Shown: one piece after another, positions 1 to 9,539 of the stretch
Layout of the letters: each line of letters begins with the position of its first letter
How positions within the stretch are numbered: the stretch's first letter is position 1
Source of the DNA: Streptomyces sp. CBMA156
GTDB taxonomy: Bacteria; Actinomycetota; Actinomycetes; Streptomycetales; Streptomycetaceae
Reading direction: 5' to 3'
DNA: 64,000 nt
Assembly (NCBI RefSeq): GCF_014596515.1
Contig: NZ_MSJQ01000214.1
Coordinates: forward strand, 44,803 to 108,802
Made by a program: the position numbers and the translations under genes
Notes under the pieces: model-generated
The model's database searches: none
Seen by the model: only the letters and a program-made list of their open reading frames with translations
Told to the model about the DNA's origin: nothing

Positions 1-73
1 CGCCGGACCACGCCTCGGCGGCGTCGTTGACCGCGGCGAAGTCGGCCTCGTGCAGTTCCTTGAAGGACACCAT
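1..73 (-). CDS. N-terminal fragment of a type VII secretion-associated protein (runs off left edge)
   Basis: Only 24 codons are visible, from an ATG at 71-73 to the window edge. They read MVSFKELHEADF followed by an Ala-rich stretch ending in AWSG. A purine-rich ribosome-binding site (GGGGAGGGG) lies about 8 bases upstream. The gene follows the 94-564 gene by about 20 bases on the same strand, so the two are probably co-transcribed. Short helical starts of this kind are common in streptomycete proteins encoded next to WXG100-like secretion substrates. The function of the full protein cannot be told from this fragment. Confidence 0.7.
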   Translation of the reverse strand, partial: MVSFKELHEADFAAVNDAAEAWSG

Positions 74-93
74 CTGCCTGTTCCCCTCCCCTG

Positions 94-564
94 TTACCGG
101 CCCGCGCGGAGGTCGGCGGCGGTTCTGGATTCGTTGGCGTGGTAGTTCTGCTGGGTCTTGTCGAGGTTTCCGGCGGTGGTGCCGAGCTTGTCGTGCAGCG
201 TCTTGCACTGCTGCATCCACCGCTCGGTGCTGCTGGTGAGGGCGCCGCCGAAGGAGAAGCCGCGGATCTTGGTCGACGCGGTGCTCGCGTACTCGGTGAG
301 GCTGTGCGCGCCGGGGCCGGCCTTGCCGTTGGCGTTGTCCAGGTCGGTGGCGATCTGCCGGGCTATCCCGGCCGAGGCGTTGAGCTCGTGCGGGGTGTCC
401 AGCCGGGTGGTGCCCAGGACGGGGCCGGGCCCGGGAGCCGGGGACGGGGTCGGAGCCGGAGTCGGGTTGGCGTACGGCGACTTCGCGGCATACGTGGACG
501 TCGCGCTCGGCGTCGGGCCCGGGGCCGGTGCGACCGGTCCCGTGGTGAAGTACGGGCTGACCAT
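94..564 (-). CDS. WXG100/ESX-like putative type VII secretion substrate
   Basis: About 156 residues: a proline/alanine-rich disordered N-terminal third, then a helical region with a Trp (RWMQQCK) and, near the C-terminus, YHANE, which fits the YxxxD/E type VII secretion signal. I start it at the second ATG (562-564) because a strong GGGGAGGAAT site lies just upstream; the ATG at 585 has no such site. The size, helical C-terminal half and Y-x3-E motif suggest an actinobacterial ESX-type exported or partner protein. The classical W-x-G turn is not clearly present, so family assignment is tentative. Its downstream neighbour at 1-73 is probably its partner or effector. Confidence 0.6.
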   Translation of the reverse strand: MVSPYFTTGPVAPAPGPTPSATSTYAAKSPYANPTPAPTPSPAPGPGPVLGTTRLDTPHELNASAGIARQIATDLDNANGKAGPGAHSLTEYASTASTKIRGFSFGGALTSSTERWMQQCKTLHDKLGTTAGNLDKTQQNYHANESRTAADLRAGR

Positions 565-745
565 GTGTGTGCGATTCCTCCCCATGTCACCGAGCGTTGT
601 TCCTTCGCCGCGGTATGACGACCGTACAGGTGCGGTCCGTCAGTGCACTCACCCACCCTCCGTCGCGTCCGGGGGGCGGGCGGTGGCGTGGTTCACCACG
701 GGTCGGCCGAGGGGGAATTGGCGACTCGGCGCGGGCCCGGAGGTC

Positions 746-774
746 TTGTTACCGGCGGGTCGCTTGCCTATCAT
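746..774 (+). promoter_or_regulatory. Candidate housekeeping-type promoter of the acyl-CoA catabolic operon
   Basis: TTGTTA at 746-751 and TATCAT at 769-774 are separated by exactly 17 bases. This is a good match to a SigA/HrdB-type promoter and stands out in GC-rich surroundings. Predicted transcription starts near 781-783, about 45 bases before the first gene. Confidence 0.6.
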
Positions 775-782
775 CCCGAGTG

Positions 783-799
783 TGACAGCTTTACTGTCA
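783..799. promoter_or_regulatory. Inverted repeat TGACAG-N5-CTGTCA, candidate operator
   Basis: A perfect 6-bp inverted repeat with a 5-base spacer lies immediately downstream of the -10 box, at the predicted transcription start, where a bound protein would repress. The string TGTGACAG (781-788) recurs twice in the palindrome upstream of the convergent MerR gene (7639-7646 and 7653-7660). This suggests that the MerR protein controls this operon. Confidence 0.5.
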
Positions 800-825
800 A
801 ACCCGTCGGAAGGGTTCAGCAGCCA

Positions 826-1986
826 GTGGGTGACGTGAGCAGTGCGCCGGAGGCCAGGGGGCCGCTGGCGGGTGTGCGGGTGGTGGAGCTCGCCGGGATC
901 GGCCCCGGGCCGTTCGCGGCGATGCTGCTGGGGGACCTCGGGGCGGACGTCGTGCGGGTGGACCGGCCGGAGCCCTCGCCGCTCGGGACGGACCCGGCGT
1001 ACGACCTCAGCAACCGCAACAAGCGCTCGGTGCTGATCGACCTGAAGTCCCCGGAGGGTCCCGGGCGGGTGCTGGACCTGGTCCAGCGGGCGGACCTGCT
1101 GATCGAGGGCTACCGGCCTGGCGTCGCGGAGCGGCTCGGGGTCGGGCCGCAGGCGTGCCTGGCGCGCAACCCGGCGCTGGTGTACGGGCGGATGACCGGC
1201 TGGGGGCAGCTCGGCCCCCGGGCGGCGACCGCCGGGCACGACCTCGGGTACGCGGCGGTGGCCGGGGTGCTGGGGATGGTGGCCGCGCCGGGAGGCGCCG
1301 AGGAGGCGCCCGGCATCCCGGCCAACCTCCTCGGCGACTACGCGGGCGGCTCGCTCTACCTGGTCGTCGGCCTGCTCGCCGGGCTGCACCACGCCCGCGC
1401 CACCGGCACCGGCCAGGTGGTCGACGCCGCGATCGTGGACGGCGCCGCGCACCTCGGCAGCATGCTGTGGGGCCTGCTCGCGGCCGGCCACTGGCAGGAC
1501 CGCAGGGGTGTCAACCTGCTGGACGGCGGCGCACCGTTCTACGCCGTCTACCGGGCGGCCGACGGCGGGCACCTGGCCGTCGGCGCGCTGGAGCCGCGCT
1601 TCTACGCGGAGTTCGCCCGGCTGCTGGAGCTCGGCCCGGACGCCCCCGGCCAGTACGACCTCGCCCGCTGGCCCGAACTGCGCGCCCTGATCGCCGCCCG
1701 CTTCGCCACCAGGACCAGGGCCGAGTGGGAGGCCGTCTTCGCCGGCTCCGACGCCTGCGTGGAACCAGTTCTGACGATGCGTCAGGCCGCCGCCGACGGG
1801 CACCTATCGGCGCGCGGGACGTACGTCGAGGTGGACGGCGTCACCCAGCCGGCCCCCGCCCCGCGCTTCTCCGCCACCCCGGGCGCCCTGCGCCGCCCGC
1901 CGGCCCGGCCGGGCGCGGACACCGCCGAGGTGGCCGCGGACTGGGGCGTCCCCTCTCTCAACCCCGTGGCAGAGCAAGGAGAATAG
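826..1986 (+). CDS. CaiB/BaiF-family alpha-methylacyl-CoA racemase
   Basis: About 386 residues, the usual family length. It interconverts R and S 2-methylacyl-CoAs so that branched acyl-CoAs can enter beta-oxidation. The residues known to be catalytic in mycobacterial MCR are present with matching spacing: His in GHDLGY (near residue 138), Asp in LLGDYAGG (171) and Glu in GALEPRFY (256). This favours racemase over CoA-transferase activity. The start is taken as GTG 826, eleven bases after GGAAGGG; GTG 835 is an alternative. It is the first gene of an operon with an acyl-CoA dehydrogenase, thiolase and FadB-like protein, and the next start is 2 bases after its stop. Confidence 0.9.
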   Translation: MGDVSSAPEARGPLAGVRVVELAGIGPGPFAAMLLGDLGADVVRVDRPEPSPLGTDPAYDLSNRNKRSVLIDLKSPEGPGRVLDLVQRADLLIEGYRPGVAERLGVGPQACLARNPALVYGRMTGWGQLGPRAATAGHDLGYAAVAGVLGMVAAPGGAEEAPGIPANLLGDYAGGSLYLVVGLLAGLHHARATGTGQVVDAAIVDGAAHLGSMLWGLLAAGHWQDRRGVNLLDGGAPFYAVYRAADGGHLAVGALEPRFYAEFARLLELGPDAPGQYDLARWPELRALIAARFATRTRAEWEAVFAGSDACVEPVLTMRQAAADGHLSARGTYVEVDGVTQPAPAPRFSATPGALRRPPARPGADTAEVAADWGVPSLNPVAEQGE

Positions 1987-1988
1987 CG

Positions 1989-3131
<1,143 letters not shown>

Positions 3132-3145
3132 GCGACCCCGCGACA

Positions 3146-3256
3146 CCCCGCAAGCCCCCTGCCCCGCAAGCCCCCTGCCCCGCAGGCCCCCGCCACTCAA
3201 GCCCCTCGCCACTCAAGCCCTCTGCCCCGAAAACCCTCTGCCCCGAAAACCCGCTG
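3146..3256. repeat. Seven tandem, progressively diverging 16-bp units
   Basis: Between the dehydrogenase stop and the thiolase ribosome-binding site, seven units begin at 3146, 3162, 3178 (15 bp), 3193, 3209, 3225 and 3241. They follow the pattern CCCCGCAAGCCCCCTG, drifting to CCACTCAAGCCCCTCG and then CCCCGAAAACCCTCTG. Adjacent units are most alike, as expected for slippage-type expansion. The array occupies almost the entire gap inside the operon. Confidence 0.85.
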
Positions 3257-3270
3257 AAAGGCGTTCCACC

Positions 3271-4485
3271 GTGACCACCGAAGCGTACGTCTACGACGCG
3301 ATCCGCACCCCGCGCGGCCGGGGCAAGGCCTCCGGCTCGCTGCACGGCACCAAGCCGATCGACCTGGTCGTCGGACTGATCCGCGAACTGCGCGACCGCC
3401 ACCCCGAGCTGGACCCGGCCGCGATCGACGACATCGTGCTCGGCGTGGTCAGCCCGGTCGGCGACCAGGGCTCCGACATCGCCCGGATCGCCGCCATCGC
3501 GGCCGGCCTGCCCGACACCGTCGCCGGCGTGCAGGAGAACCGCTTCTGCGCCTCCGGTCTGGAAGCCGTCAACCTGGCCGCCGCCAAGGTCCGTTCCGGC
3601 TGGGAGGACCTCGTCCTGGCCGGCGGCGTGGAGTCGATGTCCCGGGTGAAGATGGCCTCGGACGGCGGCGCCTGGTTCGCCGACCCGATGACCGCGTACG
3701 AGACCGACTTCGCCCCGCAGGGCATCGGCGCCGACCTCATCGCCACCATCGAGGGCTTCTCCCGCACCGACGTGGACGCCTTCGCCGCGGAGTCGCAGGC
3801 CCGCGCCGCCAAGGCCCAGGCGGACGGCCTGTTCGACCGCTCGGTCGTCCCGGTGCGCGACCGCAACGGCCTGATCGTGCTGGAGCGCGACGAGTTCATC
3901 CGCCCCGGCACCACCGTCGAGACCCTGGCCGGCCTCAAGCCCTCCTTCGCCGCCATCGGCGAGGCCGGCGGCTTCGACGCCGTCGCCCTCCAGAAGTACC
4001 ACTGGGTCGAGGCCATCGACCACGTCCACCACGCGGGCAACTCCTCCGGCATCGTGGACGGCGCCGCGCTGGTGGCCATCGGCAACCGCGAGGTCGGCGA
4101 GCGGTACGGGCTGCGCCCGCGCGCCCGGATCGTCTCCGCCGCCGTCTCCGGCTCCGAGCCGACCATCATGCTCACCGGCCCCGCCCCGGCCACCCACAAG
4201 GCGCTCGCCAAGGCCGGACTCACCGCCGCCGACATCGACCTGGTCGAGATCAACGAGGCCTTCGCCGCCGTCGCGCTCCGCTTCATCCGCGAACTCGGCT
4301 TCCGCCACGACCAGGTGAACGTCAACGGCGGCGCGATCGCGCTCGGCCACCCGCTCGGCGCCACCGGCGCGATGCTGCTCGGCACCGTGATCGACGAACT
4401 GGAGCGGCGCGACCTGCGCTACGGCCTGGTCACCCTCTGCGTGGGCGGCGGCATGGGCATCGCCACCGTCGTCGAGCGCATCTGA
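3271..4485 (+). CDS. Acetyl-CoA acyltransferase (thiolase)
   Basis: A 404-residue degradative-type thiolase that cleaves 3-ketoacyl-CoA to acetyl-CoA plus a shortened acyl-CoA. The nucleophilic Cys93 (NRFCASGLE), His360 ([10 protein letters not shown]) and Cys390 (LCVGGGMG) are all present. The start is GTG 3271, preceded by GAAAGGCG. It lies 30 bases before the FadB-like gene, with which it would form a trifunctional beta-oxidation system. The 139-base gap before it is filled by a tandem repeat that could affect its expression relative to the upstream genes. Confidence 0.93.
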   Translation: MTTEAYVYDAIRTPRGRGKASGSLHGTKPIDLVVGLIRELRDRHPELDPAAIDDIVLGVVSPVGDQGSDIARIAAIAAGLPDTVAGVQENRFCASGLEAVNLAAAKVRSGWEDLVLAGGVESMSRVKMASDGGAWFADPMTAYETDFAPQGIGADLIATIEGFSRTDVDAFAAESQARAAKAQADGLFDRSVVPVRDRNGLIVLERDEFIRPGTTVETLAGLKPSFAAIGEAGGFDAVALQKYHWVEAIDHVHHAGNSSGIVDGAALVAIGNREVGERYGLRPRARIVSAAVSGSEPTIMLTGPAPATHKALAKAGLTAADIDLVEINEAFAAVALRFIRELGFRHDQVNVNGGAIALGHPLGATGAMLLGTVIDELERRDLRYGLVTLCVGGGMGIATVVERI

Positions 4486-4514
4486 CGTCCCTCCCCGCAG
4501 ATCTGGAGAACCCC

Positions 4515-6734
4515 ATGAGCGACACCACCACCATCCGCTGGGAGCAGGACCAGGACGGCGTGGTCACCCTCGTCCTCGACGACCCCACCCAGTCCGTCAA
4601 CACCATGAACGAGGCCTTCACCGCCGACTTCGAGGCCGTCGTCGAGCGGCTGGCGAACCTCGGGGACGCGCTGCGCGGCGTGGTGGTCACCTCCGGCAAG
4701 AAGACCTTCTTCGCCGGCGGAGACCTCCGGGTCCTCTCCGCCGCCCGTCCCGAGGACGCCGGGACCGTCTTCGAGAAGTCGCTGCGGATCAAGCGCGCGC
4801 TGCGCACCCTGGAGACCCTCGGCAAGCCGGTCGTCGCCGCCCTCAACGGCAGCGCGCTCGGCGGCGGCCTGGAGATCGCCCTCGCCTGTCACCACCGGAT
4901 CGCGCTCGACACCCCCGCCGGCCGGTTCGGCCTGCCCGAGGTCACCCTCGGCCTGCTGCCCGGTGGCGGCGGAGTGGTCCGTACGGTACGGCTGTTCGGC
5001 ATCACCGACGCCCTGCTGAAGTTCCTGCTCCAGGGGCGGCAGTACCGCCCGGCGCAGGCGCTGGAGCACGGGCTGGTGCACGAACTGGCCGACACCCCCG
5101 AGGAGCTGACCGCCCGGGCGCGCGCCTGGATCGAGGCCAACCCGGCCGCCGTCCAGCCCTGGGACGTCAAGGGGTACAAGATCCCCGGCGGCACCCCCGC
5201 CACCCCGGCCTTCGCGGCGAACCTGCCGGCCTTCCCGGCCAACCTGCGCAAGCAGCTCAACGGCGCGCCCTACCCGGCCCCGCGCAACATCCTGGCCGCC
5301 GCCGTGGAGAGCGCCCAGGTGGACGTCGACACCGCGATGACCGTCGAGGCCCGCTACTTCACCGAGTTGGCCTGCGGGCAGACCAGCAAGAACATGATCC
5401 AGGCGCTGTTCTTCGACATGCAGGCGGTCAACTCCGGTGCCGGGCGCCCGAAGGACGTCGAGAAGCGGCTGGTCCGCAAGGTCGCGGTGCTCGGCGCCGG
5501 GATGATGGGCGCGGGCATCGCCTACACCTGCGCCAAGGCCGGCATCGAGGTCGTGCTCAAGGACGTGAGCGCCGAGGCCGCCGAGCGCGGAAAGGCCTAC
5601 TCCGCGGGCCTGCTGGACAAGGCCGTCGCGCGCGGGCGCTCCACCGCGGCGAAGCGCGACGAACTGCTGGCCCGGATCACCCCCACCGCCGAGGTCGCCG
5701 ACCTGGCCGGCTGCGACGCGGTGATCGAGGCGGTCTTCGAGAACACCGAACTCAAGCACAAGGTGTTCCAGGAGATCGAGGACGTGGTCGGCCCCGACGC
5801 GCTGCTCTGCTCCAACACCTCCACCCTGCCGATCGGGCTGCTCGCCGAAGGCGTCCGGCGCCAGGACGACTTCATCGGGCTGCACTTCTTCTCGCCGGTC
5901 GACAAGATGCGGCTGGTGGAGATCATCCGCGGTCCGCGGACCGGTGCCGGGGCCCTGGCCCGCGCCTTCGACCTGGTCCGGCAGATCGACAGGACGCCGA
6001 TCGTGGTCAACGACTCGCGCGGCTTCTTCACCTCGCGGGTGATCGGCCAGTTCCTCAACGAGGGCGTCGCCATGGTCGGCGAGGGCATCCACCCGGCCAG
6101 CGTCGAGCAGGCCGCCGCCCAGGCCGGCTACCCCGCCAAGGTGCTCTCCCTGATGGACGAGCTCACCCTCACCCTGCCGCGCAAGATCCGCGACGAGTAC
6201 CGGCGTTCGGTGGAGGCCGTCGGCGGCACCTGGACGCCCCACCCGGCGGACGCGGTGGTCGACCGGATGGTCGACGAGTTCGGCCGCCCGGGACGCAGCG
6301 GCGGCGCCGGCTTCTACGAGTACGGCGAGGACGGCACGCGCGGGCGGCTCTGGCCGGGGCTGCTGGAGCACTTCTCCGGGGCCCCCGCCGACGGCCGTGG
6401 CGAGGTCTCCGCCGACGCCCGTGCCGAGGTCCCCTTCGAGGACCTCAAGGAGCGGATGCTGTTCAGCGAGGCACTGGACTCGGTGCGCTGCCTGGAGGAG
6501 GGCGTGCTGACCTCGGTCGCCGACGCCAACGTGGGCTCGATCCTCGGCATCGGCTTCCCGGCCTGGACGGGCGGCGTGTTCCAGTACATCAACGGGTACG
6601 AGGGCGGCCCGGCCGGCTTCGTGGCCCGCGCCCGCGAACTCGCCGCCGCGTACGGTGAGCGGTTCGCGCCGCCGGCGCTGCTGGAGCGGGTGGCGGCCGA
6701 GGGGCGGACGTTCACGGACCGACCTGCGGACTGA
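4515..6734 (+). CDS. FadB/FadJ-like fused enoyl-CoA hydratase / 3-hydroxyacyl-CoA dehydrogenase
   Basis: 739 residues. The N-terminal crotonase domain (about 1-190) has the oxyanion-hole region FFAGGDLRVL and the catalytic-loop motif GLPEVTLGLLPGGGG. It is followed by an NAD-binding Rossmann domain from about residue 325 (VLGAGMMGAGIA) with HFFSPVDKMRLVEI carrying the catalytic His, and a C-terminal helical domain. It hydrates enoyl-CoA and oxidises the hydroxyacyl-CoA, feeding the thiolase encoded just upstream. ATG 4515 follows CTGGAGAACCCC. It is the last gene of the operon; a perfect hairpin follows 45 bases after the stop. Confidence 0.93.
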   Translation: MSDTTTIRWEQDQDGVVTLVLDDPTQSVNTMNEAFTADFEAVVERLANLGDALRGVVVTSGKKTFFAGGDLRVLSAARPEDAGTVFEKSLRIKRALRTLETLGKPVVAALNGSALGGGLEIALACHHRIALDTPAGRFGLPEVTLGLLPGGGGVVRTVRLFGITDALLKFLLQGRQYRPAQALEHGLVHELADTPEELTARARAWIEANPAAVQPWDVKGYKIPGGTPATPAFAANLPAFPANLRKQLNGAPYPAPRNILAAAVESAQVDVDTAMTVEARYFTELACGQTSKNMIQALFFDMQAVNSGAGRPKDVEKRLVRKVAVLGAGMMGAGIAYTCAKAGIEVVLKDVSAEAAERGKAYSAGLLDKAVARGRSTAAKRDELLARITPTAEVADLAGCDAVIEAVFENTELKHKVFQEIEDVVGPDALLCSNTSTLPIGLLAEGVRRQDDFIGLHFFSPVDKMRLVEIIRGPRTGAGALARAFDLVRQIDRTPIVVNDSRGFFTSRVIGQFLNEGVAMVGEGIHPASVEQAAAQAGYPAKVLSLMDELTLTLPRKIRDEYRRSVEAVGGTWTPHPADAVVDRMVDEFGRPGRSGGAGFYEYGEDGTRGRLWPGLLEHFSGAPADGRGEVSADARAEVPFEDLKERMLFSEALDSVRCLEEGVLTSVADANVGSILGIGFPAWTGGVFQYINGYEGGPAGFVARARELAAAYGERFAPPALLERVAAEGRTFTDRPAD

Positions 6735-6767
6735 CCCCGCGGGACTGACCCGCGGACTGACCGCGGA

Positions 6768-7607
6768 CTACGCGGACCGGGGTGGGGCCGTGCGCCGTAC
6801 GGCCCCACCCTCCTCGCCGTCCTGTCCCGGGTCCTCCGGCTGTCCCGGCTCCCCGGCGGGTTCCTCCCGGAGTTCCTCGCCCAGTTCATCGCCCAGTTCC
6901 TCCCGGAGCGAGCGCTGGAAGGCCGTGACCAGCGCCTGGGCCACCATCGGCTGGATGTGGTCCGTCAGCGCCCGCATCCGGGTCAGCTCCTCCGGCGTGG
7001 GCTCGCTCTCCCGGTACGGCTTCCACACGGTCTCGCGGAACAGCCGCTGCAACTCCCGTGCCGTCGCCCGGCTGTGCTCCAGCACCACCGCCCGGGCGGC
7101 CAGCAGCGTCCCCAGCGGAATCGGCACGTCCAGGATCCGCACGCCCAGCGGCAGCAGGCCGGGATCCACCCGGAACACCTCCGGGTCCGCCGTCCGCTCC
7201 ACCGCCCCCATCGCGACGAGCCGCTCGACCTGCTCCTCCGTCAGCCCCCGCCCGGCCCGCCGCTCCACCTGGGTCCTGGTGGCGTCCTCGGGGGTCTCCG
7301 GTGTCCAGGACGCCACCAGCGCACGGTGGATCGCCAGGTCCAGCGGCGTGCTGTCCTCCGGCAGGCGCGCCAGGTAGCGCTCGATCGCGGCCAGGGTCAG
7401 CCCCTGCCGCTGCAACTCCTCGATCAGCCCCAGCCGGTCCAGGTGCGCCTCGCCGTACAGCCCCACCCGCCGCGGCCCCAGCTCCGGCGGCGGCAGCAGC
7501 CCCTTCGTCCCGTAGAACCGCACCGTCCGCACCGTCACCCCGGCCCGCGCCGCCAACTCGTCCACCGTCAGCCGCATCCCGCCCCCCACCCCGCCGTGCT
7601 CCCCCAC
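6768..7607 (-). CDS. MerR-family transcriptional regulator, probably of the adjacent acyl-CoA operon
   Basis: About 279 residues. The N-terminal MerR winged helix (LTVDELAARAGVTVRTVRFYGTKG) is followed by a helical dimerisation and effector region rich in Glu/Pro, unlike the short metal-sensing MerRs. The start is taken as GTG 7607, with GGGAGGT just upstream; ATG 7577 would begin exactly at the conserved domain and remains possible. The gene converges on the beta-oxidation operon. Its 3' end overlaps the shared terminator hairpin, and its promoter region holds a long palindrome with motifs also found at the operon promoter. Control of the catabolic operon is inferred. Confidence 0.85.
   Translation of the reverse strand: MGEHGGVGGGMRLTVDELAARAGVTVRTVRFYGTKGLLPPPELGPRRVGLYGEAHLDRLGLIEELQRQGLTLAAIERYLARLPEDSTPLDLAIHRALVASWTPETPEDATRTQVERRAGRGLTEEQVERLVAMGAVERTADPEVFRVDPGLLPLGVRILDVPIPLGTLLAARAVVLEHSRATARELQRLFRETVWKPYRESEPTPEELTRMRALTDHIQPMVAQALVTAFQRSLREELGDELGEELREEPAGEPGQPEDPGQDGEEGGAVRRTAPPRSA
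6780..6810. terminator. Bidirectional terminator hairpin between the FadB-like gene and MerR
   Basis: GGGTGGGGCCGT (6780-6791) pairs perfectly with ACGGCCCCACCC (6799-6810) across a 7-base loop. It follows the FadB-like stop and overlaps the last codons of the convergent MerR gene. There is no long U-run, as is usual for streptomycete terminators. Confidence 0.75.
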
Positions 7608-7620
7608 CTGTACCTCCCGC

Positions 7621-7663
7621 GCACTGGCACACTCCTGCTGTGACAGCAGCAGTGTGACAGTGC
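7621..7663. promoter_or_regulatory. 43-bp nested palindrome upstream of MerR (candidate autoregulatory operator)
   Basis: Centred on 7642. The inner arms CTGCTG-TGA-CAGCAG (7635-7649) are perfect. The outer arms GCACTGGCACAC (7621-7632) and GTGTGACAGTGC (7652-7663) match except at one position. Two copies of TGTGACAG (7639 and 7653) echo the motif at the operon promoter (781). MerR proteins bind such dyads between -35 and -10; I cannot place convincing hexamers here. Confidence 0.65.
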
Positions 7664-7754
7664 GGTGCGACCCGGGTCCATGGGGAGGGGCAGCCCGGCG
7701 CCGTGCACCGGCCGCCGCCGTTACCGCCGTTGCCGCATACCGCCGTTACCGCAG

Positions 7755-9278
7755 CTACTGCGCGGGACAGATCCGGTCGGTGGACTCGGTGATCTGCCAG
7801 TGCTCCCGCTTCACGACGACGGTGTGCCGGTCGGTGGAGTCCCAGAGCCTGATCCAGTCACCCGACGCGGGGAAGGCCACGAACGGGTGCGCGACCTCGA
7901 CCGCCGTGCCCTGGAACGGCAGAGCGGGGGAATCGGCCGGACGGAGACAGACCAGGCGCGGTGCGAGACCGAAGTACGGAGTCGGTTGCCGGCCGGCGGT
8001 CACTTCGGTCTCGGCCGTGACGGCCGCTCGGGTGGCCGGATTCAGAACCTGGCCCCAGAGCAGACCGATGGTGAACACCAGGGCCATGGACAACAGGGAC
8101 ACGCCGACCGAGAGCCCGGCCGTGGTCCGGAACGCGTGGAAGTGCCGCGCGTACCCCAGGAGGCCCAGGACGACGACGGGACCCGCGGCGACGACGAGAG
8201 CCTTCGTCATGGCGATGAACTGCCAGCTCCCGGTGATGAAGACCTCTTCCCGGCTGAAGCCGAAATGGTCGAGGTAGTAGGTGTACAGCGAGATCCCGGG
8301 GACCGGCAGGACGGAGAGTGCCAGCGGGATCAGCGCCGGGAGGAGCCAGGCGGCCGTCACCTTCCACGACAGGTTGCGGAACAGCAGACGGAGCCCGTTG
8401 CCGGTGAGGTAGGCGGCGAACATCGCCCAGGAGAGCGCGAGGCCGTTCGGCGTTCGCCACTCCATCAGCAACCCGAGGAGGGTGAGCCCGAAGCCGAGGA
8501 GCCAGCCGCAGGCCGCACGCGTCAGGAGGCTCCGACGAGAGGGCGGGGCTCCGTCGCGGGCGGCCAGGAGGAGAGCCGGCGTACCCAGGAGGAGCGGGAG
8601 CAGGAGTGCGACCGCCGCTGTGGTCAGTGGATGCAGCCGGGCCGAACCGAGGGACACCGAGAGGAGCAGCAGCACCACGGAGGCGTGGATGGTCAGGGGG
8701 AAGGCGATCCGTTCGGGCACCAGGTGCTGCCGGGGGTGAGGCGCTCGATTCGCGGAGGACGGCGAGCCGATCAAGCGGGGCAGCGCGTCAGGCGGTGGGG
8801 TGTGGGCGGTCGTCAGCGGGCGGGCCGCCGCGAGCCGGGCGGCCGCTTCGACGTCGGGCCCGGCCGGAAGGAAGATCTCGCGTCCGGTGTCGAAGAGCCT
8901 GGTGCGCAGCAGTGACCAGCGGAGCCAGTCCGGCCGCACGGCATGAGGCACCGGCCGGTGGGCGAGCCACCTGGTCCGAGGTGGGGCGGAGGGTGTGGCG
9001 GGCTCCTGGATCAGCAGGTCGACCGAGACGGGCGCCTGCCGGCACGTGCGCAGCAACGTGGTTCTCGCCGTCAGCGCCGAGCCCCAGAAGGAGCCGGTGG
9101 TGCCGACCTCGACGATCCAGGTTTCCACCGCGGCGCCGCTTTCCGTGCGGCCGGGCGGTGACACCACCCACCCGCGTTGCGTCAGCAGCGCGCGGAGCCG
9201 TTCCAGACCGCCGGGCGTTCCGCTCACCTCGATTTCCATGCGGAACCAGTAGTCGTATCCCTGACTCTGGTTTGCCAT
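7755..9278 (-). CDS. Uncharacterised multi-pass membrane protein with soluble flanking domains
   Basis: About 507 residues, started at the ATG at 9276-9278 (MANQSQGYDYWF); an upstream ATG at 9356 would add an unconvincing N-terminus. An N-terminal region of about 200 residues looks soluble. It is followed by several hydrophobic segments (for example IHASVVLLLLSVSLG, LLTLLGLLMEW, ALVVAAGPVVVLGLLGY, MALVFTIGLLWG) and a C-terminal extracytoplasmic-looking domain of about 90 residues. I recognise no family. The gene is monocistronic and unrelated to its neighbours. Confidence 0.7.
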   Translation of the reverse strand: MANQSQGYDYWFRMEIEVSGTPGGLERLRALLTQRGWVVSPPGRTESGAAVETWIVEVGTTGSFWGSALTARTTLLRTCRQAPVSVDLLIQEPATPSAPPRTRWLAHRPVPHAVRPDWLRWSLLRTRLFDTGREIFLPAGPDVEAAARLAAARPLTTAHTPPPDALPRLIGSPSSANRAPHPRQHLVPERIAFPLTIHASVVLLLLSVSLGSARLHPLTTAAVALLLPLLLGTPALLLAARDGAPPSRRSLLTRAACGWLLGFGLTLLGLLMEWRTPNGLALSWAMFAAYLTGNGLRLLFRNLSWKVTAAWLLPALIPLALSVLPVPGISLYTYYLDHFGFSREEVFITGSWQFIAMTKALVVAAGPVVVLGLLGYARHFHAFRTTAGLSVGVSLLSMALVFTIGLLWGQVLNPATRAAVTAETEVTAGRQPTPYFGLAPRLVCLRPADSPALPFQGTAVEVAHPFVAFPASGDWIRLWDSTDRHTVVVKREHWQITESTDRICPAQ

Positions 9279-9438
9279 GCCCGCCCCCGTTGAATTCGAA
9301 TCCCTCGGCAATTCTCGATTGCCTGCGGAAATCGTAGGGGCTGCTTGCGTGCGCATTTTCCCGGATGGGTCGGCTCATCGAACCGGCGCGCCACCTGGGT
9401 TCAGGGGGCGCGCCGGTCGTGTTTCTCTCTCGGATGCC

Positions 9439-9465
9439 CTGGATGCGCTGGATGCGCTGGATGCG
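9439..9465. repeat. Three perfect 9-bp tandem units (CTGGATGCG)
   Basis: Three exact copies at 9439, 9448 and 9457 lie in the non-coding gap between the membrane protein start and the oxygenase stop. They are too short to be more than a slippage tract or a small binding cluster. Confidence 0.6.
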
Positions 9466-9539
9466 GCGGGGCAGCAGGAGCGTCGGGGCGGCAGTCGGCT
9501 TGGTTCAGGTTGCTTCAGGCTGGTTCGGTGCCGCTCCGA

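Noticed and set aside
3146..3256. The 16-bp repeat array as a CRISPR
   Set aside because: Units are directly adjacent with no unique spacers and no cas genes are nearby.
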